In this document: positions 35,648-46,484 of the stretch, piece by piece
Layout of the letters: the number at the start of each line of letters is the position of its first letter
Position numbering within the stretch: position 1 is the stretch's first letter
Source of the DNA: Adineta ricciae
Taxonomy: Eukaryota; Rotifera; Eurotatoria; Adinetida; Adinetidae
Direction of reading: 5' to 3'
DNA: 64,000 bases
Assembly: GCA_905250025.1 (NCBI GenBank)
Contig: CAJNOJ010000033.1
Span: 124,001-188,000 of the forward strand
The notes under the pieces: model-generated
Seen by the model: the letters and a program-made list of their open reading frames with translations, nothing else
Told to the model about the DNA's origin: nothing
Databases searched by the model: none
Position numbers and translations under genes: made by a program

Positions 35648-36703
35648 ATGAGCAAAACACAGGATTCTGCAATTGTGATGCAACAGACTGATCTGGACCA
35701 TCCCCGGAACGATTCTTCAACATCTGAAAATGAACCGATGACATTTCGAGTTTACTTTCACACATTTTGGATGGATTATTTTCTGATGGCTATCATGGGT
35801 GCACTCGGTCTTGGTATTTATTTTCTTCGACCAGTGCCCAATCGTGTCTTTCCTGTTTATTTCACAAATGGTGAAATCGTGAATCCGGAATTTGGTTATC
35901 CCTATCAAAAAAATATTGTTCCGATTTGGTTAGCTGCGCTGCTCGCATTCATCGTTCCATTTCTGTTCATTATGATTATGCAAATACGTCTTCGTAATTT
36001 TAACGACGCTAATGCAGCAATCATGGGTCTTCTCTTTTCATTAATATCAGCTGCTGTCTTTCAAGTTTTTATCAAATGGCTTATCGGAGGATTACGTCCA
36101 CATTTCTTCTCCGTTTGTAAACCGTATATTAATCTCTCGAGCTATGGAACTGGCACCGGATTTGATGGGATGATGTTTGATCGGTCAATCTGCACAGGAG
36201 ATAGAAAACAGATCAATGATGCTCTCGAATCAATGCCATCTGGTCATTCAACAGCAGCATTCGCCGGTCTCTTATACTGTTCATTGTATCTAAATGGTAA
36301 ACTGAAAATCTTCGCTAATTATCGTCCACAATATTGGAAGTTAATCGTCTTCTATGCGCCTATACTTGGCGCTGTTCTTATTGCAGCATCATTAACCATC
36401 GATCATTATCATCATTGGTACGACATTCTAGCTGGGGCAGTTATTGGAATTATGTTCGCTCTCGGATCTTATCGTTTTCAATATGCCAGCATTTGGGATT
36501 ATCGATTCAATCATATTCCATTGCCACGAATGAATTCCAATGAAGGCTTTGATTATCATCTTGACCATTTGAAACATTATTTAAGTGCATCAAATAAGGG
36601 TGGATGGGCGAATGAACGTATCTACGGAGCACCATTTGATGCGTCGGGTACATTATCAATTTTAAAGTCATCCGGTTCGGTTATAACCGATGTCAGACTA
36701 TAA
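35648..36703 (+). CDS. Lipid phosphate phosphatase, PAP2 family, fungal DPP1-type
   Basis: Dephosphorylates lipid phosphates such as phosphatidate and diacylglycerol pyrophosphate at a membrane. One 351-aa open frame with no intron, unlike most neighbours. All three PAP2 signatures are visible: KWLIGGLRP (about 140-148), SMPSGHS (about 195-201) and SLTIDHYHHWYDILAG (about 246-261), with the two active-site His and the Asp. Six membrane segments. The N-terminal region (RVFPVYFTNGEIVNPEF, then PIWLAALLAF) and the insert with DRSICTGD and INDALESMPSGHS follow the fungal DPP1/LPP pattern closely. Animal PLPP proteins lack this extended region. With the missing introns this suggests acquisition from a fungus, to be tested by phylogeny. 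Confidence 0.9.
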   Translation: MSKTQDSAIVMQQTDLDHPRNDSSTSENEPMTFRVYFHTFWMDYFLMAIMGALGLGIYFLRPVPNRVFPVYFTNGEIVNPEFGYPYQKNIVPIWLAALLAFIVPFLFIMIMQIRLRNFNDANAAIMGLLFSLISAAVFQVFIKWLIGGLRPHFFSVCKPYINLSSYGTGTGFDGMMFDRSICTGDRKQINDALESMPSGHSTAAFAGLLYCSLYLNGKLKIFANYRPQYWKLIVFYAPILGAVLIAASLTIDHYHHWYDILAGAVIGIMFALGSYRFQYASIWDYRFNHIPLPRMNSNEGFDYHLDHLKHYLSASNKGGWANERIYGAPFDASGTLSILKSSGSVITDVRL

Positions 36704-38487
36704 GTTCATCTATTCGTAATATAATATTTATGAAACCTCTATTCAGATATTCAAATAGAAATAAACAGATGTATATATTATCTGGAGTACTAGATAAAGA
36801 TCATCTGTATCAAGATATAATTGGATGAGGTTTTTTGTCGTGATTATCAACAAAAATTTACAATTAAAAAGGTCGACATTTATGATATAGAGAAAGAATG
36901 TTACTAATTCAACGAAACTCAACATTCTCTATTCATAGAAGATTTCTGTGAAGTTCTAATAAAAAACAGGGCATCACGTCTCTCATTTTTAATCGCAAAG
37001 TACATCTACTTTTAGTTAACGTGTATTCATGTGATAATGATCAACACTTCTTCACAGAAAATCTATATTTAGAATAATGAAAAGCATTTGAACAGAATGG
37101 AGATAAATTTATACTTAAATGTTCTATATAATGAATACGCGTTGACAGACGTCAATATTGAGTTTTGTCAGTAATCACGCCTTTAAAAAAGAAAATAAGT
37201 GTTTGTAAAAAGAAAAGATCTAATTTCTATATAAAGTTGAATAAAAAAAAGTGACTGTCATGAGCAAATTATAGGAGGAGAATGAAAGAAATATATTTTA
37301 TTCTTCGTTTTCTGTTGATAATTAGAAAAACTCTCATCCTGAAACAACTTCGCTTAATTCTATTTCCATTCGATTAGATTTTCTACAATTTTAATTTAGT
37401 TTTTCTATTCTAATGTCATGACTTGATTAGTGAAAAGAAACAAATCGCATTCAGCGGGAAATTGCTCGTGTTCGTTGAACTTTAGAGCATTTATAAGAAG
37501 CGATATAATACGGTTCGATTTGCTCGTCGAATTACAGTCGTTATATGACAAATGATAATGAGAAGACAAGAAAAAGAAAGACGAAGGCAACTTCTTCTGT
37601 TTCTTTTTCCGCTAAGAACTAATTGTGGGTGGGTGCTACAATAAGAGAAGGAGGCAGAGAAAGAACGTCAACATCAAGAACAAACACGCTTTCTTCTGTC
37701 GAGTTATGTAGTCGTTGCATGCTTGTCGTTTTAAGAAACTAGTATAAAGCAGAAGAACAACGTTCATTCCTTTCTCCGTCTCTTTTCTCATCGGCCACTG
37801 CTGTGAATAAAAGCACAGATTAGATCATATTAGGCGCTTTAACTTATTAGGCGAATCCATCATGACTCCTGTCATCATATGCGTACACTCCATGCACATC
37901 TCTCTACCTGCGCGTTCAAGGTGAATTTGTAGCTGTGAGAAATTTCATTGTATTTTCATAATCGAGATCATTTTCTTTACAAATGATGATGTAAATATGA
38001 TTAGGTATGCCTATGAATGATTTGACATATTTTTAAAAACTTATTATTAGATCAAAGTAGAACTAAAAGGCCTATGACACATAATTTTCATCGAAACTGA
38101 GCGGGTTTTTCTCTCCCTCTTCAATCGCATGATTGTGAATAGGAGGAAATATGGTTATCATTAATCTTTTTCTCATATATTATTCTTTGTTGCTTCCGGT
38201 GAGGTTTTTTTTTATATTCTCGATTTCACACATTGTCATATTTGGACATCTAGGATCTTCCACATCTAATTTTCATTGAGAATAGCTGTTAAGTCAATAA
38301 AAGGACTCTAAACATATCGTTTAACCTTCATAGCCATAAAGAACATACCCGTCATATTTTACTAAGGAACAAATAAGTGAAAAGATTAAAAGTCAATAGA
38401 GAAAATTGTTTTCCTTACCAGTCCTAATCATTAGTATCCTTGTCTGTCTGCGAGTTGTATGTTTTTTTGAAGATAGAGTAGCAAATT
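36704..38487. other. Intergenic region upstream of synaptotagmin
   Basis: No exon seen. A short imperfect inverted repeat is present (AGATTTCTGTGAAG near 36941 and its complement near 37050). Likely holds the 3' UTR of the phosphatase and promoter/5' UTR of synaptotagmin. Confidence 0.4.
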
Positions 38488-41347
38488 ATGCGTATTTCAA
38501 ATCGTCTACGGCAAGCAATCGACTTAACTGATAACGGCAATGAACAGGATGGTGAATATGATGACAAGGAAGAAGAAGAAGAAGACTATCAATCATCGGA
38601 AACGAGTTTATCACCAATCGATTATCAATCGACAACAACAATGGAAAGTTCGTATGACAAGGCTAAAGCAATCGGAGAAGAAGTTATAAAAAAAGTTCCA
38701 AGTAAGTGTTAAGAAGCCAGTCTGTCACAAGAAAAGATTAGAATAACATCGACAGTCTAATGACAGACGCAGACATTCATATTAGATGATACTATCTCTA
38801 ATATATTCGAATGTCGGATTCTTCATTATCGTGAAGGCAAGATAAGAGTGTATAATTCTTCCGTAGTAAAATCTTCGATGTGAAAAAAAAAAGAAAGAAA
38901 CATATTAGCAACAGGATATGATTTCTCATATAGATGTCGTCTATCTATCGAAGAAAATCGAGCTACAAAAATCTCATCGTACTAATTGACGTTTATCACT
39001 TGACAAAAACAAACGAAGTAATTCTAGATAAAGTATTTGTCATTGAAAATTAACCTCTAAATACATCTAATTGCGTGGGAATATCGCATATTCGTCATTC
39101 TGTCAAAGTCAATCTACAGATCATTAAACACATAAAACAGAACTGTACATATATACATATATACCATCTTCCCCACTTGTTATATAGAAGAATTTCTTTT
39201 CTTCTTGTGTTTCCTCTACATACATATACATCCTTTTCTGTTTGCTTTCTTTCCAATATCTTGCTCGTCTGGACATTCTTGTTTTCTCGTGACATTCTCA
39301 AGTCAAATAATGTGTGATAGTCAATACACGGCTAGAAATGACGCTATACAATAATTAATAAAAAAGCGGAAACGAAGCACATTACTCGAGTATATTGTGA
39401 GCGTTGATATACAATCATAGTAGACGAGAAGACCAGCAGCAAAAAATGAAGTCCAACTTATATGGTTTTGTTTTGTGCTGTCACAAGCTATGTTTCATGT
39501 TTTATTTTTCCGCGCAGCTGGAGAACCGTGACGAGCGAAACGCATCAATACGAAACGCGTTACTATTATTGTAGATACAGTATATGTTGGATGCTCTCTA
39601 TCGTTTGGGTGCATAAAAAGTACAGGTAAAAATGTTTACATGAAATCCGAAGTTAGTCACGTCAACTCATCGACGTCCGGTAAAACGATCATTTCAAACC
39701 AGAGCGATTCGTTAGGTTATAAAAGTATGCATATTTGAAATTTTATATCTTAGTTTGAGAATAACAGCCTAGTAGTAAAATATCGATATTGTAAGAGAGA
39801 ATAAGATGAATTTGTATAATTTGTTTTCTTTTATCGAATTTTAGTGTCGCCATGGATGGTTATCATTCTTGCAATCGTTGCACTCATGATATTGAGCATG
39901 TGTCTAACATGTTTTATTCGTCGTGCCTGTAAAAGGCTCTGGAAAAAGAAGGGGGTGAAGGCTGGCAAAGGTATCGACCTCGAAGCTGTAAAATCGCTTA
40001 GCTTACACAAAGAAAAGGTAGGATTCGTCAGGCATTCATTTTCAAGGTATTGTCAATACGATGAGTCGTTACCCGCTTATTGGATGTGAGCGTATAAAAA
40101 CACGCGTTGTTGATGAAGATGAATATGTCGTCATTGATATAATCTCTTCTCAGGTCCAACCGGATGTTGATGATTTAATTCAAAATATGGAAGACAATGA
40201 AGGGAGTGGATACAAACGAGCTGAATTTGAAAACTTGGGCAAATTGGAGTATTCACTCGATTATGATTTTCAAAAGCAAGAGGTACGAATTGCGTCGATA
40301 AATTATTCGGATAGATATGAATGGATTTCTTTAGCTGAAAGTTGAAGTTATTCAAGCTCAGCAGTTACCAGCAATGGATTTGAGTGGAACGTCGGATCCG
40401 TATGTTAAATTGTATATTTTTCCGGATAAAAAGAAAAAATTCGAAACCAAAGTTCATCGAAAAACGCTGAATCCGATTTTTAACGAAACGTTCGTTTTCA
40501 AAGTGAGAATTTCATGAAAAACGTGCTCGAATGAAGTTTCTTTTTTTTTTCGTATAGAATTTGCCGTATGGCGAAATCGGTGGAAAGACGCTGGTTTTTG
40601 CTGTTTTTGATTTCGATCGCTTTTCTCGACATGATCAAATTGGTGAATTACAAATTCCATTAAATACAGTCGATTTAGGCAAAATAATTCGAGAGATAAA
40701 AGATTTAATTCCTCCACCCGGTGAACGAGATGCGGTACGTCGATGGACGGCTATTGCTTCTTCTTGATAAATATCTTGTGTTATCTAGGAAAACAAATTG
40801 GGTGACATTTGCTTTTCGTTACGATATGTTCCAACAGCTGGCAAGTTGACAGTGACAATTCTTGAAGCTAAGAATCTCAAAAAGATGGATATGGGTGGAC
40901 TATCTGGTGAGATAAGATCAAACGAGTAATTTGAATTCAATTAACTTGTCACTTTCTCTGCTTAGATCCGTATGTTAAACTAGCAATCATGATGAATGGG
41001 AAACGTTTGAAAAAGAAGAAAACATCCATTAAAAAATGTACATTGAATCCGTATTACAACGAATCATTCACGTTTGAAGTGCCGTTCGAACAAATTCAAG
41101 TAAGTTGATCATTATCGAGCATAGAACATTAATTCAGCTCTGCTTTTTTTACTAGAAAATTCAATTATTGGTTACTGTTGTCGACTATGATCGTATTGGG
41201 ACGTCTGAACCCATTGGAAAAGTTCTACTAGGCTGTAGTGCTACCGGAAGTGAATTACGTCACTGGTCGGATATGCTTGCCTCACCTCGCCGACCTATTG
41301 CCCAGTGGCATTCACTGAAAGAAGCTGAAGAAGACAAAATGTCGTGA
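38488..41347 (+). CDS. Syt1: Synaptotagmin-1
   Basis: Calcium sensor of synaptic vesicles that triggers SNARE-driven exocytosis. Eight exons (38488-38701, 39845-40017, 40154-40282, 40335-40502, 40558-40734, 40789-40906, 40966-41099, 41156-41347) give 434 aa with every phase matching. The N-terminal lumenal part is acidic (EEEEEDY), then one membrane segment ([16 protein letters not shown]) and a basic, Cys-containing juxtamembrane stretch ([14 protein letters not shown]). C2[10 protein letters not shown] and [10 protein letters not shown] carry the Ca2+ ligands. C2B: GGLSDPYVK, the polybasic [12 protein letters not shown] and [10 protein letters not shown], with Glu at the last ligand position, as in fly Syt1. 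The C-terminus [19 protein letters not shown] is the family hallmark. The first intron is over 1.1 kb, long for this window. Confidence 0.97.
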
Positions 41348-43465
41348 GGTAGCCTTTTTTCAGTGAACTAAAATACATCAAAGAAAAAGTGAAGACATTC
41401 CGTATTTTATTTTATATCTCTTTCTTCATATTGTGCAATATCAGTACAATCATTGTTGTTCGTTATTGTTAAAGCCTAATCAATATTCACTTATATTGCA
41501 ATTTTCTAATTGTTGTTAGACCAACGATTGTGCATGTATGTTAGCCTATGTCTGATTGTTCGTCTTTTCTATCAAAAACACTTGTTGTCCGTTCTTTTTG
41601 TCCCGAAATAACAGTTTATTAATATCGATGTGTATATAATGACATATATAAACGAAATCAGTTTATTCTTGTTAGATATGCGTGTATGTAAGCGAAAGAA
41701 CAGAAAGCGATGGAATTTTGTACGAAAATAGAAGAAGCTTCATCAGGACGATTTGGTCTTAACTAAAAACTGAATGTTGTTCATAAGAGACAGTCAGATG
41801 GTGAGTACAAAGGCGTAAGAATTACGAATAACAAATTGATATGTTGATATTCTTCTTACCTGCTATCGTCCTTCAAAAAACGAATACAGTACAAAAGCAT
41901 ATCTCATCGATCAGTATGATAGACACATAGACATTTTCTTTAAAAAAATACATGGAAATGTACGCTCTATTCAAGTGCAGTTAATGCTGAATTTATTTTA
42001 TATTTTTCGAAGGCAATGTAAATACAGTTAGGTCAGGATGACCAGATAAACTCAATTTGGAACGTTTTTAATTATATTCCTTAATGACATTTTGTCTCGT
42101 TGTTCTTATCAAAGAAAAACATCATACATCACCATTCGTAATTACAATTTGCTATCACAAACAGAAAAATGACTTATCGGCTACAACTGACTCGTTGAAT
42201 ATTATACATTAGTTTGAATACGTTCATTTCATAAGTTGATCTTGATTGCGCATACAAAATTCCGGAAATTTGTGTGCAGTCAAGGATGAAGAACTTGAGT
42301 CTATGCCCACATCAGTAAACATCCTTGAAAAGCAAAAAATTGATATCGTTTTAGTCTGACAAACCAATATTTGTTCAATTCTGACGACATTAGTCGCTTT
42401 TTTACAGCCTATGCTCCCACAAATACAATACCCTACTATAAGATTAATTGTTGAATCCAATCATTGATATCATGTGCGTTTCGATGTTTACCTGCGAGTG
42501 AATTTCCACTTCAGAATCAGCTGCTTAACAAACATCACAGCGAGTTGTGTACTTAAATCCATGTGCTCGATAGCGGTTAAAACCGATAAACACGATACTA
42601 CTAAATAAAATCTCTGCACCTATGTCATTCTGGTTTACCTCCTTGCGTTATATGAAGATTAATAATGCTGTAATCTATCTGTAACGAATGCAGGATAAAT
42701 AGTATGTCTAATACATTGAGGTTATCAATTATACTTATAAGCCGTAAGAAATCCGTAGTTTATTTTGTAATCAAGATTTTTCCATATTTTTCACGATGAA
42801 GTCGGACGTTGTCATATCGAGAAGAACGCAAAAAGTTTTCTTATGTTAAACAGTATTGTGTTTGTGGATTTACTGCAGAAGAAATCCTTATTCTTGATTT
42901 ATACGAATTCAATGAGCTCCAACTCTCGTTCATTCTCTATCAAACAAACGTTATCAGCACAGTATTTTTTGAAACAATTCTAACCTTTAGACTCTATTCC
43001 ATAATGTACGTACCTTCACAAAAATGAGTTGATCGGTCATGCGGATTCTCGAGTTGCGACATTCAGTCCATTCATTCTTATCTATATAGTTACTAGTTTC
43101 TTCTGAATGAACTGTCATTAACAGGGGGGTAGTAAAACTACACACGTTTCATTGGTCGGACAGCTGAACTCTAATTAGTCAACTTCAGAATAGTTTGCAA
43201 GCAAAGAATTGCGGCACATGATAAGGCTTGGAGAAGTGCACTAAAATTATCCACGAACTGGACGACTTTTGCCGATATTTCCATTAAACTAAGTCGAAGT
43301 TTTCATATGATGTTAGGCGAAGAAAACTAATTTTATCGAGAGAATTCAAGTGTTCCCTTTCCATCTCCAAAAACACTGCTCTAAATAAAAACAATTCTCA
43401 GTCTGCACAGATCTGGATGCGCCAAGTGCTTATTCCTTTCAAATTATCTGAACATAAGACTGGCA
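41348..43465. other. Intergenic region
   Basis: No coding exon recognised. Contains the 3' UTR of synaptotagmin and the upstream region of the next receptor. Confidence 0.45.
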
Positions 43466-44542
43466 ATGTATCCCAACGTAATATTTCTACGTACTCTGAA
43501 TAATTCCAATACTCTATCCGTAAATACGACTGCATCTGTTGCTAATCATCGCTCGGTGAAACTCGCTATTCTCTTGCCTTGTCAAGTATTGTCACTTTTA
43601 TTCTCCTTATTTATATTCATGAATGTCGTACATGGCTCATATAAACTATTTCGACCAGTCCGAAACCATTTTATTGCAATTTTATTGATAACGGGTTTCA
43701 TTCAAGTATCAACAGAGTTATCCATGGTTGAAAACTATTTACATACAGGTGTTGTGCGTCCATCCACGCCCAGTTATTGTTCATTTTTCAATTGGTTTGA
43801 ATTCTCATTGAATGGTATCAGTTTACATGTTAGTAAGTCACTTTTTTTATTATTAAACTTTAATCAAATGACATAATCTACTATGTTCCGTTTAGTGTTT
43901 TGGACATCGATTGAACGGCATATTCTCATATTTTTTCATGCGAGCCTTCGCACTCCGTGGAAATGTCTGCTATTTCATTATATACCGTTACTTACGAGTG
44001 TTGCGTATGCACCAAGTATTTATGGCTACTTCATTTTTATCTATGAATGCGTCAATCACTGGGATTACAATGAATTGCTTTGTACGGCACCGTGTTTCTA
44101 TGAAAATAAACTTTTTGGCATTGTCACATGGTTAGCTAATATAATTATTCCTGCGTTTTCAATCGCAGCAGCGAATATAATCTTAATCGTTCGTGTGACA
44201 TGTCGTTCTGCGGATTTACAAATAAATATTCGACGAATAAAAAAGAATCGTAAGATGACAATTCAATTACTCGGTATTTCTTCACTTTTTCTGATCTTTT
44301 GGTTGCCAATATCAGTGACGGGTTTGATTCAACAATTTTTCTCTCCAACTTTCTTGATCGATGTACAATTCAATGTTTTCTTTTATTTAATCTATTTTAT
44401 TCAACTTTTTCTTCCATTTGTCTGTTTCGTATCTTTACCCGAACTGAAAAGCCGAATGAAGCAATACATTCGACGTCTTCAAGGACGAAACGCCATCGGT
44501 GCTATGATAACTCTACAGGTGGCTCCAACAATGCGATATTAA
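43466..44542 (+). CDS. Divergent seven-TM receptor
   Basis: Exons 43466-43832 and 43896-44542 join at a strong gtaagt donor and tttag acceptor in phase, giving 337 aa. Short N-terminus with NNS and NTT glycosylation sites, then seven hydrophobic segments. The TM3 end reads WTSIERH where rhodopsin-class receptors have DRY. Cys residues before TM3 (SYCSFF) and in ECL2 (LCTAPC) could form the usual disulphide. TM6 ends FWLPISV, close to the FWxP pattern. TM7 lacks NPxxY and instead reads FLPFVCF. It fits the large lineage-specific GPCR sets of rotifers; ligand unknown. Confidence 0.75.
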
Positions 44543-44995
44543 ATTTTGTGAAATGTTGAAATCTCAAACAGTGCTGCTGCATTGTCATTTCCAATCTCAT
44601 ACAATCAATAAATCATTGCATAATTATGTTGGATAGTTATGAGATTTATCCTAGTTATATTCCAAGAGTTGCATGACTGTCTGTCTTTAGATTCGAATAA
44701 TCAGCGAAGCCATCGATCATAGTATTACCATTCGAATTCACTGTATTATTAATATTTCTCATCAATTACCGATTGATTGTCTATTCATTGATTTACAAAA
44801 ACAAATATTTCTGTACTACTGCATTCATATTCAAACAACAAGAAGATTTATTAGCAACATTTCATAAACGAAATCTTTTCGATGCTCGTTGTAGATCAGG
44901 TTTATTAGAAGATTTATTTCAAAACGAATCATTAAACAACATAAAACCGAGCGAATGTCCAAGTCTGTTTCTTGTTTTGTATTGCACCGTAATAT
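44543..44995. other. Spacer between convergent genes
   Basis: 3' UTRs of the receptor (plus) and the knottin-like gene (minus). An open frame on plus (44773-45078) overlaps the latter antisense and is not called. Confidence 0.4.
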
Positions 44996-45349
44996 TTATC
45001 CACGAGCAACACAATGACGACCTCGTTTTGCATTACCATCATAGCACATTAAGCCAGGACAGCATGGTGGTAAATTAGGACCACAAGTCCATATGTGTGG
45101 GAGACACATTTGTTGAAATTGTCCCGGTTGTTGTTGTTGTTGCATCGGAAAGAATGGAAACATTTGTTGTTGACGAATAATGTATTCATCATCCAAATTT
45201 CCGTGTTTCATTGTGTCTTGATGCGCTGACCGTTGTTTCGCGTACATGCTCAAAAACCGTTCATAATCATTTGTTGGTGGATTTGGATACGCAAACATCA
45301 GTGGTAAGAATAGAAGAAAAATGTATTGAACTAACTTCATTTGTTGCAT
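44996..45349 (-). CDS. Small secreted six-cysteine (knottin-like) peptide precursor
   Basis: 117 aa from ATG 45349. Signal peptide (LVQYIFLLFLPLMFA, about residues 6-20), an acidic/Gln-rich propeptide with QQQQQP, then a C-terminal module with cysteines in the order C-x7-C-x6-CC-x4-C-x10-C. That C-C-CC-C-C pattern is the inhibitor-cystine-knot framework. No convincing dibasic cleavage site directly precedes it. Knottins include channel-active peptides, protease inhibitors and antimicrobial peptides; the pattern alone does not say which. Spacing counted by eye. Confidence 0.65.
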   Translation of the reverse strand: MQQMKLVQYIFLLFLPLMFAYPNPPTNDYERFLSMYAKQRSAHQDTMKHGNLDDEYIIRQQQMFPFFPMQQQQQPGQFQQMCLPHIWTCGPNLPPCCPGLMCYDGNAKRGRHCVARG

Positions 45350-46484
45350 TTGAATTTCTTCGATACTAAAAATAATAGTTTATATACGCGTGTAGTTTCG
45401 TTACTGGCAAGTGCCAATATAGTAGTATAATGATCCGTATACGCGTATGTGCGTAGTTTATATCTATTTATCAGCGATCGAAGATAGAGATAGAAAAAAA
45501 AGAGATTACATATAATTCCGCTTGTCATATAGTAAGAAGATCTGACTGTAGACATGTTAAAAAAAAGAGAAAGTGTTATTGTACCATGAGTGCGAAAGAT
45601 AAAGTATTGTAGTACATAATCACGATGAAAATCGATGACGTCTTTCAAGTCAAACACAGAATTATGATTAGTATCGAACATAACTCGAACGCTACAATCA
45701 TAATTAAATATATGAAGTTATCTAAATATCCGCGTAACTGACAGCAGAGCTGACGTGCGTTGATGTCAAAGACAAGTCAAATATTTGTATGACGCCAAAA
45801 ATACTATTGGATTTAAACGGACATCAGTTTATAAATGAATACCATTTTTAAACACTCTAAGCGTGACTTGTTGAAGTTCAATAATGATCATGAAAACGCA
45901 TTGTGACTATCTCTGAGTACGGGACGCGAAAGGAAAAGAGGTTTTCTCTTACACAATTTCGACTATTCATAATGTACTTATTGTATATTCTCCAAACAAT
46001 TAATACTTTCCGTATGGCCTTTGATCAACTACGTTGAGAGAAAAAAATTTGCTCCTTCCGTTGTGCATATCGTAGTGACTTATCTTATTAGGGTCGCATT
46101 ACATTAGAGTAGAGTAGTATACGTTCGGAACAAATGAATGAAAAATAGAACGATGTCTATTGACATTTCTGGAAGGAAATGTCAATGAGACAATAGAAAA
46201 ACGTTGTTTGGCATTGAGATCTGAATCGTTGTTATTACCGAATATTCGCCATGTGATAACGAGAAGTCATTTCTATTCCATTGTTTATTGTTTTATTACA
46301 AGAAAAAAAGTCGCATATATAGAATGTCTTCTTATCTTTTTTTTTACTCATTAAAATTTCATACGAATGGTAAAAAAATGTATGTAAAAACGCAACTGTT
46401 AAGTTCATGAAAAAATAAATAATACGCAAGAGATATTAAACATGACTAAACATTAGTTCGGATAGCAAAAAGTAGAAAATAAGT
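45350..46484. other. Intergenic region
   Basis: On minus, an ATG at 45681 opens FDTNHNSVFDLKD, which loosely resembles an EF-hand loop, but no partner exon was found. Otherwise nothing. Confidence 0.4.
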
